Shown here piece after piece: positions 32,705-40,937 of a DNA stretch of 41,247 bases; the first letter of the stretch is position 1, and the number at the start of each line of letters is the position of its first letter. The translations under genes and the position numbers were made by a program. Source of the DNA: Methanobacteriota archaeon (GTDB taxonomy: Archaea > Methanobacteriota > Methanobacteria > Methanobacteriales > Methanobacteriaceae); contig JAKQFA010000020.1 of assembly GCA_029556335.1 (NCBI GenBank), positions 1-41,247 of the forward strand. The letters run 5' to 3'. The notes below the pieces were generated by a model that was not told where the DNA came from, ran no database searches, and saw only the letters and a list, made by a program, of their open reading frames with translations.

Positions 32705-34117
32705 ATGATCCAAGGTAATTCCCTGAGATATTACACTGCAGTTCTGGCCGGGAAAACAGCTTCCTTCATTTTAAAAAAGGTCCTGAAGGGTGAAGCCAGT
32801 GCCATGCCTGGTAAAGTGGCCATGCAGATTTACCCCAACATCCTCCAAGTTGTGGATCAGCGTTGCCAGAAGAAGATACTGGTTACCGGCACCAATGGTA
32901 AAACCACCACCACCAACCTGTTACACCACATCATCAAAAGCCAGGGACTCCGGGTGTTATCCAACCTACGGGGTGCTAACATGCCCCAGGGACTGGTAAG
33001 CTCCTTTTTAAATCATCAGGATGCGGAGTATGATTGGGGAGTTTTTGAGGTGGATGAGGGCTCCTTCCAGGAGGTGGTTAAGCACCTTAAGCCAGACTAC
33101 GTGGTGGTGACCAACTTCTTCCGGGATCAGCTGGACCGTTATGGGGAGATTGAAAAGGCCTTTCAGGATATATTTGACGCCCTTAAGCCTTTGGATACCA
33201 CATTAATACTCAACGCCGATGATCCACTGGTTTCCAGCTTTAAAAGTCTGAAGAAGAGGAACATCTTTTACGGGGTGGGTGAGAATCAGTTCAGCACCCT
33301 GGAGGAAGGAGTAATAGAAAGCCGTTTCTGTCCCTCCTGTGCCTCCCGCTTGGAGTATGACTATTTCAACTACGGCCAGTTAGGCGGATATCACTGCAGC
33401 CAGTGTGGCTTCACCAATCCCCCACGGGAATATGAGATAACCCGGGTGGAATACTCTGACCCCGGCTACCACTTGAAGTTCAAAACAGAGAATGTTAAAT
33501 CTATGGATCTTGACTTTTCTTACGATGGTATCTTCAACACTTACAACTGCTGCGCCGCCCTATCTGTCGCCCTGGAAATTGGCATGGAAACTGGAAAGGT
33601 TATAGAAAGTATTGGCAGATTTGAATACCACTTAGGGCGGATGGAAACCTTCCAGTTCCCGGATAAACTGGTAAAGGTGGTGCTGGTGAAAAACCCCATT
33701 GGACTGGGGGAGGTGTTAAAAAGCCTATCCCTGGATGGTAAAGTTAAATCCCTGCTCATGGTCCTGAATGATAACCCGGCTGATGGAACCGATATCTCCT
33801 GGATATGGGACGCCCAGGTGGAGAACATATTACAGGTGAATAACTTGGAGAAGATCTACTGTTCCGGCCGGAGAGCCGAAGACATGGCCCTCCGACTCAA
33901 ATACGCTGGCCAGTCCCCAGCTACATTGAATGTTGATTACAGTATGGAAAGTGCCCTGGAAAAGGTATTGAATGAAGATGTGGAAATTGCGTATATATTA
34001 CCAACCTACACAGCGGTTTTCCATATTAGGGAACTGATAATAGCCCGTATGCGTGGTTCCAGTAAATTCTTATCTTATCTACGGGAGTCCCTCAAGAACA
34101 TCAAGTTAAAGGGTTAA
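32705..34117 (+). CDS. MurT-like Mur ligase family protein with zinc ribbon
   Basis: A 470-residue ATP-dependent ligase. The P-loop is VTGTNGKTTTTNLL near residue 60; VFEVDEGSF, TNFFRDQLDRYGE and LNADDPL follow, as in Mur ligases. Inserted in the central domain is a zinc ribbon with Cys209, Cys212, Cys231 and Cys234, typical of MurT (DUF1727 C-terminal domain). In bacteria MurT works with GatD to amidate the stem-peptide glutamate of lipid II; the gatD-like gene follows by 29 bases. In a pseudomurein-walled archaeon the substrate is probably a pseudomurein precursor, which is inference. GAGGTGGG abuts the ATG directly, an unusually short spacing. Confidence 0.88.
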   Translation: MIQGNSLRYYTAVLAGKTASFILKKVLKGEASAMPGKVAMQIYPNILQVVDQRCQKKILVTGTNGKTTTTNLLHHIIKSQGLRVLSNLRGANMPQGLVSSFLNHQDAEYDWGVFEVDEGSFQEVVKHLKPDYVVVTNFFRDQLDRYGEIEKAFQDIFDALKPLDTTLILNADDPLVSSFKSLKKRNIFYGVGENQFSTLEEGVIESRFCPSCASRLEYDYFNYGQLGGYHCSQCGFTNPPREYEITRVEYSDPGYHLKFKTENVKSMDLDFSYDGIFNTYNCCAALSVALEIGMETGKVIESIGRFEYHLGRMETFQFPDKLVKVVLVKNPIGLGEVLKSLSLDGKVKSLLMVLNDNPADGTDISWIWDAQVENILQVNNLEKIYCSGRRAEDMALRLKYAGQSPATLNVDYSMESALEKVLNEDVEIAYILPTYTAVFHIRELIIARMRGSSKFLSYLRESLKNIKLKG

Positions 34118-34146
34118 AAAAAATAGTAAATTCGAGGTTTGTTTCT

Positions 34147-34875
34147 ATGGAACTCAAAATATACCACATGTACCCTGACTTACTGAACCTCTATGGGGAT
34201 CTGGGTAACATCACCTGCCTCTGTCAGAGATGTGAATGGAGGGGAATTAAGGCCCACATAATCCCTTTCAGCAAGGACAGGGAAGTGCCCCTGGAAGAGG
34301 GGGATATATTCTTCATGGGCGGGGGATCTGACTGGGGCCAAAACATAGTGTTCTCCCACCTTTTAGGATACCAGAGGATCATGGAAGAGTTAATTGAAGA
34401 TGAAGCTGTCTTTTTATCCATATGTGGAGGCTACCAATTTTTAGGTGCAACGTACATTGATGCTGCTGGAAATAAGGTTAGGGGACTGGAAATATTTGAT
34501 TACGAGACCGTCAGTGAAGGAGGACGCCTGATAGGGAACATCATCACCAAAAACGTTTTAGGGTTGGAACCAGAGACCCTGGTGGGTTTTGAAAACCATG
34601 GAGGACGCACCTACCATGATCAAAAACCACTGGGGAGGGTAATGGTTGGTTATGGTAACAATGGGAAGGACCAGAAAGAGGGCATGGTTTACAAAAACTG
34701 CATCGGCACCTACCTGCACGGGCCGCTTCTACCTAAAAATCCCCACATGGCAGATCATCTTATTTTAAAGGCCTTAAATAGGAAGTATGGCTTAAGTAAA
34801 CTCCAGTTACTGGATGACAGGCTGGAGTATGCCGCCCACCACCGGGTGCTGGAGCTTTACTCTCCCACAAAATAG
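34147..34875 (+). CDS. GatD-like class I glutamine amidotransferase (MurT partner)
   Basis: A 242-residue CobB/CobQ-type glutamine amidotransferase. It starts with the GatD-typical IYHMYPDLLNLYGDLGNI; FFMGGGSDWGQ, LSICGGYQFLG (nucleophile Cys in the elbow), GFENHGGRTY and GTYLHGPLLPKNP (catalytic His) follow. The glutaminase therefore appears complete and should release ammonia for the MurT-like ligase just upstream. The size agrees with bacterial GatD. Confidence 0.88.
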   Translation: MELKIYHMYPDLLNLYGDLGNITCLCQRCEWRGIKAHIIPFSKDREVPLEEGDIFFMGGGSDWGQNIVFSHLLGYQRIMEELIEDEAVFLSICGGYQFLGATYIDAAGNKVRGLEIFDYETVSEGGRLIGNIITKNVLGLEPETLVGFENHGGRTYHDQKPLGRVMVGYGNNGKDQKEGMVYKNCIGTYLHGPLLPKNPHMADHLILKALNRKYGLSKLQLLDDRLEYAAHHRVLELYSPTK

Positions 34876-34900
34876 GAGGGGGTAGCATTGGATCGCCTCC
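34875..34900 (+). terminator. Short GC-rich inverted repeat after gatD
   Basis: GGAGG at 34875-34879 can pair with CCTCC at 34896-34900 across a 16-base loop, followed by CCCTTCTAATACTATCTATTTT. The stem is short and the T-run is broken, so this is a weak terminator candidate. The remaining 96 bases before pyrG are AT-rich. Confidence 0.25.
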
Positions 34901-34996
34901 CCCTTCTAATACTATCTATTTTAATTAAGATGACCAAAGAGTAAGTGTATAATTTCAGGATAACAAAGGCTACTTAATTTAAATTCTTTTGAGGAG

Positions 34997-36604
34997 ATGA
35001 TTGATCTGTATAAATATATAGTGGTGACTGGTGGTGTGGTAAGTTCCATTGGAAAGGGAATAACAGCAGCGTCTATTGGGAGGATCTTAAGATCGTATGG
35101 TCTTAGCGTCACAGCCATAAAGATTGATCCCTACCTAAATTGGGATTCAGGGACCATGAGTCCCTATCAGCATGGGGAGGTTTTTGTGACCTGTGATGGA
35201 ATGGAAACTGACCTGGATCTGGGTCACTACGAACGTTTCCTGGATGTAGATCTCTTGGGAGAATCCAACATCACCACTGGTAAGGTTTATGACTCCGTTA
35301 TCAAGCGGGAGAGAAGAGGGGATTATCTGGGATCCTGTGTGCAGATCATACCCCACATCACCGACCAGATCAAATCCATGATCCGACAGATAGCCCGGGA
35401 CAGTAACTCCCAGGTAGTGCTGGTGGAACTGGGAGGTACAGTGGGAGACATTGAAGGCCAGCCCTTCCTAGAAGCCCTCAGGCAACTCAGGAATGAGGAG
35501 GGCCATGATAACGTTATGTTCGTCCACGTGACCTACGTGCCATATCTGCGTGCGGCTGGAGAGTTTAAAACCAAACCAACCCAGCACAGCACCAAGGAAC
35601 TGAGGAGTATGGGTATCAACCCTGACATGATCATCTGCCGTTCCGAGCTGGCCATCAACGACGCCCTGAAAAGGAAAATCGCCCACTTCTGTGACGTGGA
35701 CCGGGAAGCAGTTATTAATTGTCCGGATATGAGCTCCATCTATGAAGTGCCACTGGTTCTAAACCAGGAAAAGGTAGGTGAATATGTGGTTGATCGTATT
35801 AAACTCACTGCAGAGCCACAAGATCTTTCCGAATGGAAGGATGTGGTGAAGGCCCTGAAAAAGGATGATGAAGTAGTGAGTGTGGGTATAGTTGGTAAAT
35901 ATGTGGAGCTGGAGGATGCCTACACCAGCATCCGGGAGGCCTTGAAACATGCCGCCGCCCATCTGGGAGTTAAAGTAAATATTGAGTATATTCAATCCGA
36001 GGAAAGCCTGGAGGATAATAAGGTCCGTCATTTAGATTCCTTATTAATCCCTGGGGGATTTGGAGAGAGAGGAATAGGGGGTAAAATTGATGCAGTACGC
36101 TACTCCCTAGAAAATGAAGTTCCATTGTTCGGTATCTGCCTGGGTATGCATTGTATGGTAATAGAATATGCCCGTTTGCATGGTATGGAAAACGCTCACA
36201 GTACCGAATTTGACCCAGAAACTCCATATCCGGTTATTGATCTTATGAAGGAGCAGAAGAAGATCAAAGACATGGGTGGTACCATGCGTCTGGGTTCCTA
36301 TCCCTGCCACCTCCGGGAGGGCACCGAGGCCATCAGCGCATACCAGACCACTGATGTGGAAGAAAGACACCGTCATCGTTTTGAAGTGAACAATGAATAC
36401 CGTGAAGAACTGGAAAACAGGGGTCTCCTGGTTTCGGGTGCTTCGCCTGATGATTTCCTGGTGGAGATCGTGGAGTTACCTGAACATCCCTGGTTTTTGG
36501 GTTGTCAGTTCCACCCTGAGTTCAAATCCCGGCCTAACAGGGCCCATCCGCTGTTTGTATCATTCTTAGAGGCTGCAATTAAAAGTAGAGTAAAACGTGC
36601 TTAG
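34997..36604 (+). CDS. pyrG: CTP synthase
   Basis: A 535-residue enzyme that aminates UTP to CTP with glutamine and ATP. The synthetase domain begins KYIVVTGGVVSSIGKG (P-loop) with KIDPYLNWDSGTMSPYQHGEVFV and ELGGTVGDIEG; the C-terminal glutaminase has LLIPGGFGERG, PLFGICLGMHCMV (nucleophile Cys) and CQFHPEFKSRP (His-Pro-Glu). All catalytic elements are present. The annotated ATG is immediately adjacent to GAGGAG, leaving no spacing; a CTG at 35006 would give both normal spacing from GGAGATGAT and the usual N-terminus (xYKYIVVTGG), so the true start is uncertain by three codons. Confidence 0.96.
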   Translation: MIDLYKYIVVTGGVVSSIGKGITAASIGRILRSYGLSVTAIKIDPYLNWDSGTMSPYQHGEVFVTCDGMETDLDLGHYERFLDVDLLGESNITTGKVYDSVIKRERRGDYLGSCVQIIPHITDQIKSMIRQIARDSNSQVVLVELGGTVGDIEGQPFLEALRQLRNEEGHDNVMFVHVTYVPYLRAAGEFKTKPTQHSTKELRSMGINPDMIICRSELAINDALKRKIAHFCDVDREAVINCPDMSSIYEVPLVLNQEKVGEYVVDRIKLTAEPQDLSEWKDVVKALKKDDEVVSVGIVGKYVELEDAYTSIREALKHAAAHLGVKVNIEYIQSEESLEDNKVRHLDSLLIPGGFGERGIGGKIDAVRYSLENEVPLFGICLGMHCMVIEYARLHGMENAHSTEFDPETPYPVIDLMKEQKKIKDMGGTMRLGSYPCHLREGTEAISAYQTTDVEERHRHRFEVNNEYREELENRGLLVSGASPDDFLVEIVELPEHPWFLGCQFHPEFKSRPNRAHPLFVSFLEAAIKSRVKRA

Positions 36605-36613
36605 AAGTTTTTA

Positions 36614-37783
36614 ATGATCCAAATGTTCCTCCCCATACCACTTTTAGCTACTATTATAGCCATCCTGGCATCTGTCTATGCCAGTTACACTGATATTACC
36701 AAGGGAATAATTCCCAACCGCCTAACTTTTCCCCTAATAGGCGTAGGGATGGTTCTTAATGGGATTTATGCCATTTTAATTGGGGATCTGTGGTACCTGA
36801 TACTGGGACTTATTATAACCGGAGTTATATTCGGTTTGGGATACATTTTCTGGAAGATGGGGGCTTGGGCTGGTGGTGATGTGAAACTCTTCACTGCCCT
36901 TGCTGCTTTACTCCCATTTTACCCGGCAGTAGTTAGCTATCAAGTTTTTAGCCACACCTTTCCCATGGAAGCTGCCTATCCATTCCCACTCACCGTAATC
37001 ATCAACAGCATCCTATCCATGCTGCCTTTTTTACTCATCTACGTATTGTTCGTTGCCATGAGGACTAAGCCACACTTGTTGGGTGAATTACTGTCTCCAA
37101 TTAAAGAGTGGCAGAAAAATCTGGTAACCACCCTGTTAATAACTAGTGCCGTGACTATCTCAGTCTTAGTAGTTCAGGTAATCAACTACCCCAACCTGAT
37201 ACTCTATTTGATACTGATTTATCTACTAGTCTTCCTGATTTCGAAGCTTCCGAAGTATGTGAAGGCAGGGTTAATCGCTGTCGCGGTGTTTTACTCTTTT
37301 TACACTTATTTCCAGGTTACACTCATGGGAATCATCACCCTCTTGCTGACCCTGATTGCCATCGGCATGGTAAGGAAGTTACTGACCAGTGTCAGCCGGG
37401 AAGCCCTGCAGGATGACTACCCCGTTGAAGGACTTGAAGAGGGAATGATCTTGGCTTATAAACTGTACCAGACAAATGGCGAAGTGGAGTGGGATGAGAA
37501 AGGCTTCTTCACCAAAATAAAAGAGACCTTTGCAAAAAAGGATCTCACCCTCATTAGTCGCCCTCCTGGAAAATTAGTGATCTCTTCCCTGGCAGCCGGG
37601 CTTACCAAGGATGATATAAAACTCCTTAAAAAACTGCGAAAGGAAGGAAAAATCAAAGAAGAAGTGAGAATAAAAAGGGGAGTTCCTTTCGCACCGTCAA
37701 TTCTCATTGGCCTTTTATTATCACTCTTTATTGGAGATCTGGCCTTTATCATCCAGCAACTGCTCTTCAATGTTTTATACTAA
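36614..37783 (+). CDS. A24 prepilin peptidase with extended C-terminus
   Basis: A 389-residue membrane aspartyl peptidase. The two catalytic aspartates are visible: Asp27 in YASYTDITKGIIPNRLTFP and Asp89 in AGGDVKLFTA (GxGD-type motif). The N-terminal about 150 residues form the peptidase core; several more helices (about residues 170-260) and a soluble domain with DDIKLLKKLRKEGKIKEEVRIKR precede a final helix. It is longer than archaellin peptidases (about 230 residues). It should cleave class III signal peptides, and a candidate substrate is encoded directly downstream. It begins ten bases after pyrG. Confidence 0.87.
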   Translation: MIQMFLPIPLLATIIAILASVYASYTDITKGIIPNRLTFPLIGVGMVLNGIYAILIGDLWYLILGLIITGVIFGLGYIFWKMGAWAGGDVKLFTALAALLPFYPAVVSYQVFSHTFPMEAAYPFPLTVIINSILSMLPFLLIYVLFVAMRTKPHLLGELLSPIKEWQKNLVTTLLITSAVTISVLVVQVINYPNLILYLILIYLLVFLISKLPKYVKAGLIAVAVFYSFYTYFQVTLMGIITLLLTLIAIGMVRKLLTSVSREALQDDYPVEGLEEGMILAYKLYQTNGEVEWDEKGFFTKIKETFAKKDLTLISRPPGKLVISSLAAGLTKDDIKLLKKLRKEGKIKEEVRIKRGVPFAPSILIGLLLSLFIGDLAFIIQQLLFNVLY

Positions 37784-37787
37784 TATG

Positions 37788-37795
37788 TATATATA
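37788..37795 (+). promoter_or_regulatory. TATA box for the pilin-like gene
   Basis: TATATATA in the 73-base gap after the peptidase gene, 62 bases before the ATG at 37857, allows separate and stronger transcription of the pilin-like gene with a leader of about 40 bases. Confidence 0.5.
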
Positions 37796-37856
37796 GTTCT
37801 TTGATCATAATATTGCTTAAGGATATTAATGACAAATTATTGATGATGTGAGTACC

Positions 37857-38291
37857 ATGGATCGTAGGGGACAGGCATCGGCAGAGTATCTTTTACTTAT
37901 TGTCGTTATTTTACTGGTTATGGGTTGGTTACTTGTCAACGTATATCAACCATCTATCGGGGCAACCATGGACGTTTCTATAGCATCTGATGCCAAGAAT
38001 GCAGTGACTAATATTGCAAATGCCGCAAATCTAGTCTATGCTAATGGTCCTGGAGCAAAAAGAACTTTAAGTGTATATATACCTGCCAGTGGGACTTTTA
38101 CTTCCAATAATGCGTCGAAGGTAATTCAATTTAATTCAGCCAGTATAGCTAACTCTGCACACTCAGTAAATGCCTCAACATCATCTAACATGACCATTGA
38201 GAATCCCAATGTAACCAAGGGATGGTATAACAATATTGTTGTGGAATGGAAACTCAACACCAATTACATTAGCGTAACTATAGATAAATAA
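37857..38291 (+). CDS. Class III signal-peptide pilin-like protein
   Basis: A 144-residue protein that begins MDRRGQASAEYLLL: a short basic leader, Gly5, then Gln6 and the QxSxEY motif followed by a long hydrophobic helix, the hallmark of archaeal class III (type IV pilin-like) precursors, cut before the Gln. The mature part is Ser-, Asn- and Thr-rich and contains four N-X-S/T sequons (Asn85, Asn105, Asn111, Asn118), so it could be N-glycosylated. The ATG at 37857 is preferred over the GTG at 37848, giving the short leader usual for this class. It lies between the peptidase and a membrane protein gene. Confidence 0.85.
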   Translation: MDRRGQASAEYLLLIVVILLVMGWLLVNVYQPSIGATMDVSIASDAKNAVTNIANAANLVYANGPGAKRTLSVYIPASGTFTSNNASKVIQFNSASIANSAHSVNASTSSNMTIENPNVTKGWYNNIVVEWKLNTNYISVTIDK

Positions 38292-38309
38292 TCATCATTG
38301 AGGATTTTC

Positions 38310-39191
38310 ATGAACATATTTTCCATCATAGGCGATTTTATAATTAAATTATTCTCACTGATTGGATCCATTATTTTAGGCATACCAAAGATACCCGAAA
38401 AGCTTAGAGGCATGGATACCAAGGATATTAAGGAGAAAATCTCCCAGGAAGACCTTAAAGAAAACTTCAACAAGTTTAAGGAATCCACCAAAACTACGGC
38501 CACCACCATCACTGGAAAAGGGGAAAAAAGTTATTCTAAAAACGTGGATTCTGCTTCAGTTGAAAAACGCGACGATGATGTGATCCTTATTTCTGTGCCA
38601 TTTAGTTCTGAAGAAAAAGAGAGAACCATATTCATACTTCAAATTGTCTCAGCTGGTTTCCTATTCCTGACCATGATATACATCTTCAATTTCATATCCC
38701 TTCCTCTACTTCTTATTCTGGGTGCAGTGATGGTAGTTTATTTGGTTTACATCTTGTTCAAGAAGGTGAAGGTAATGTACGGTCCTGATTTCCCTGCTTA
38801 TCGTGACTTCTTCCTCATGTATATACTGGTAGGAATAGTACTGGTCCTGGTTGGAACCAACTCCAACTTCGTTATGGCATTTTCCTTCGAATTCTTCCCA
38901 TCAATATCGTTACTGATATTTGCCCTTATAGCTGTGGCGGTGGTATTTTTAATTTTCCGTATTAGATATTCGCGTGATTTTACATTTGGCAGAGTAGTAG
39001 AGGCGGGGGAGAAAACTGCCTATGTAAAAGTGGATTACGACATCCGATCCAATGTGAAACCTGACCTTTACATCGTAGACAACTTGTACGGAGCCAAAAC
39101 CGGTGACGATGTTAAGCTGAAGGTGGATGGGAATATCATCAGCGGAGGCAACAAACCAGTCAGTATCCTAGCGGTTATGAAAAAGATCTAA
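38310..39191 (+). CDS. DUF2101-type membrane protein
   Basis: A 293-residue protein. An N-terminal hydrophobic stretch (IFSIIGDFIIKLFSLIGSIILGIP) is followed by a charged, helical segment with Thr-rich STKTTATTITGKG, four to five membrane helices (about residues 108-215) and a C-terminal beta-rich soluble domain (FGRVVEAGEKTAYVKVDYDIRSN, LKVDGNIISGG) that resembles an OB-like or small barrel fold. It resembles what I recall of the DUF2101 family. The ATG at 38310 is favoured over the TTG at 38298, with TGAGG six bases upstream. It follows the pilin-like gene by 18 bases and may be a platform or partner for it; function unknown. Confidence 0.7.
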   Translation: MNIFSIIGDFIIKLFSLIGSIILGIPKIPEKLRGMDTKDIKEKISQEDLKENFNKFKESTKTTATTITGKGEKSYSKNVDSASVEKRDDDVILISVPFSSEEKERTIFILQIVSAGFLFLTMIYIFNFISLPLLLILGAVMVVYLVYILFKKVKVMYGPDFPAYRDFFLMYILVGIVLVLVGTNSNFVMAFSFEFFPSISLLIFALIAVAVVFLIFRIRYSRDFTFGRVVEAGEKTAYVKVDYDIRSNVKPDLYIVDNLYGAKTGDDVKLKVDGNIISGGNKPVSILAVMKKI

Positions 39192-39207
39192 TACCTTGAT
39201 GATCTAA

Positions 39208-39228
39208 TTTTTTTTATAAAAATTTTTT
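39208..39228 (+). terminator. Double T-run terminator after the DUF2101-type gene
   Basis: T8 at 39208-39215 and T6 at 39223-39228 follow the stop codon at 39191. The same AT-rich stretch (TTTATAAA) could serve as a promoter for the next gene, whose GTAGGAG site starts at about 39229. Confidence 0.5.
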
Positions 39229-39245
39229 GTAGGAGTTTACTTAAA

Positions 39246-40007
39246 TTGGAGGAAATACCCCAAAGCCATCCCCGTTACCAATCCCTGGTTTTACGAAAAA
39301 AGATATCAGAAGCCCATAAAGCAGGTATTCTGGCAGAATCGGGGATGATCGCCCATGGCAGGGGCGAGGCATTTGATTATTTACTGGGAGAGAAAACAAC
39401 CCCCCCTGCCAGGAAGGCTATAAAGGCAGCTGCTGCCCAGATCCTACTGGCCAAAAACCCGGTTATATCGGTTAATGGGAACACCGTAGCTTTATCAGCC
39501 AGGGAAGTGGTTGAGTTATCCCATAAGTCAGGGGCAAAGGTGGAGATCAATCTTTTCTACCGCACACCCGAAAGGGTGGATAAAATTGAGAAAATTCTCT
39601 GTGAAGAGGGTGCTGATGAAGTTTTAGGGACTAACAATGAGGAGTATCTCCATTTGAATGGACTGGAGGGTCCCCGCTCACATGTGAGTGCCAGGGGGAT
39701 CTACAGTGCCGATGTGGTCTTAGTCCCCCTGGAGGATGGTGACCGTGCACAGGCCCTATTTGATAGTGGAAAGATTGTTATAACAATAGATTTGAATCCT
39801 CTGTCCCGCACGGCGCGTAGTTCGTCCATAACCATCGTGGACAATCTGGTGCGGGCTTTGCCTCTTTTGATTCAGGAAGTGGAAAAGCTTAAAGGAGAGG
39901 AAATGTACAAACTAGAAGAGATGCTGAGTGATTTTAACAACCCAGAGAATCTCAATGATTCCCTTCAAGCCATCCTAAGAAATTACCACAGGGGTGTGAA
40001 ACCTTGA
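39246..40007 (+). CDS. 4-phosphopantoate-beta-alanine ligase (archaeal phosphopantothenate synthetase)
   Basis: A 253-residue enzyme of archaeal CoA synthesis that joins 4-phosphopantoate and beta-alanine with ATP. Characteristic segments: SHPRYQSLVLRKKI, MIAHGRGEAFDYLLGEKTTPPA, NPVISVNGNTVALSA, VLGTNNEEYLHLNGLEGPRSHVSARGIYSADVVLVPLEDGDR and IDLNPLSRTARSSSITIVDNLVRALP. The length fits the family. The start is TTG at 39246 with GTAGGAG about 10 bases upstream. The gene overlaps the next one by one base, suggesting coupling. Confidence 0.92.
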   Translation: MEEIPQSHPRYQSLVLRKKISEAHKAGILAESGMIAHGRGEAFDYLLGEKTTPPARKAIKAAAAQILLAKNPVISVNGNTVALSAREVVELSHKSGAKVEINLFYRTPERVDKIEKILCEEGADEVLGTNNEEYLHLNGLEGPRSHVSARGIYSADVVLVPLEDGDRAQALFDSGKIVITIDLNPLSRTARSSSITIVDNLVRALPLLIQEVEKLKGEEMYKLEEMLSDFNNPENLNDSLQAILRNYHRGVKP

Positions 40008-40549
40008 TGGTTCTGGGAGTAACTGGGATGCCAGGTGCAGGTAAAGGAGTGGTGGCTAGGGTGGCAACTGATCTGAAGATCCAGGTAGTGCGTATGGGGG
40101 ATGTGATACGTGAAGAGGCCAGTAACAGGAATGAACCTCCAGGGGTGGTGGCGGTGAAGCTGCGCCAGGAGTATGGAGAATTTGTAGTGGCCCAGCGCTG
40201 CGTGGACATCATTCAAGACTCCCTGGAAAAGGATACATCCTACCTCATTGAAGGTATTCGCAGCCCCTTTGAAGTGGAAATATTTCAGAAAAATTTTCCT
40301 GGCTTCAAGGTCATAGCAGTACATTCTAAGCCAAAAACCAGGTTTAAACGGCTAAAACGAAGAAAAAGATCAGATGACTCCTCTAGTGAGGATGAATTCT
40401 TTTCAAGGGACAAACGGGAGCTGAAATTTGGTATTGGTGATGTTATTGCCATGGCCGATTATATGGTGGTTAATGAAGGTTCTATTATTAAAATTAAGAA
40501 GATAGTGAGGAGTATACTGAAGAATGAATTGCAAAATCAGGGTTACTAG
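40007..40549 (+). CDS. UPF0200-type P-loop kinase/ATPase
   Basis: A 180-residue nucleotide kinase-like protein. The Walker A motif is GVTGMPGAGKGVVAR near residue 5; VRMGDVIREEA and LIEGIRSPFEVEIF resemble the lid and substrate regions of adenylate and dephospho-CoA kinases, followed by FKRLKRRKRSDD and a REL..GIGDVIAMADYMVVNEG tail characteristic of the archaeal UPF0200 family. Substrate unknown. The ATG at 40007 is preferred over the TTG at 40004, with GGTGTGA upstream. Its coupling with the phosphopantoate ligase suggests, but does not show, a role around CoA metabolism. Confidence 0.82.
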   Translation: MVLGVTGMPGAGKGVVARVATDLKIQVVRMGDVIREEASNRNEPPGVVAVKLRQEYGEFVVAQRCVDIIQDSLEKDTSYLIEGIRSPFEVEIFQKNFPGFKVIAVHSKPKTRFKRLKRRKRSDDSSSEDEFFSRDKRELKFGIGDVIAMADYMVVNEGSIIKIKKIVRSILKNELQNQGY

Positions 40550-40922
40550 TCGGGTGAATCCTACGGAAGACCCTCAGAAGGTTGTTGAAGCATTGTCAAA
40601 TGTTTTTGATTACGATGATTTAAGGTTGGGTGAGGGTTACGTGGTGGTATCTGGAGAAGTTTCCTGCCTCCAGCCCTTTAAGGAACACTTGGAAAAAGGC
40701 CGCATCAGAGATACTGCCAGGAAAATATTAGGCCAAGGGAGATCTCCCGGGGAGATAACCTTTAAATTAAGTAAGCAGGCTGCCTATGTGGGTAAAGTGA
40801 ATCTGGTGGAGGATGAACTTTCCTCACTGGGGGAGCTAGAGGTCACCATTAAAGCCGATAACACTGATGAATTTATAGACTGGCTCTGTGAGAAAAAAGA
40901 AGATGATGAAGAAGTTTATTAG
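40524..40922 (+). CDS. UPF0201-type RNA-binding-like protein
   Basis: A 132-residue protein of the archaeal UPF0201 (DUF54) family. Blocks: KIRVTSRVNPTEDPQKVVEALSNVF, LRLGEGYVVVSGEVSCLQPFKEHL, RIRDTARKILGQG, FKLSKQAAYVGKVNL and LGELEVTIKADN. Members are thought to have an RNA-binding fold related to ribosomal protein L5; function is not established. The start at 40524 overlaps the kinase gene by 26 bases, an unusually long but uninterrupted overlap, and GAGG lies about 13 bases upstream. Confidence 0.85.
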   Translation: MNCKIRVTSRVNPTEDPQKVVEALSNVFDYDDLRLGEGYVVVSGEVSCLQPFKEHLEKGRIRDTARKILGQGRSPGEITFKLSKQAAYVGKVNLVEDELSSLGELEVTIKADNTDEFIDWLCEKKEDDEEVY

Positions 40923-40937
40923 CTAGAATTCTGTGGA

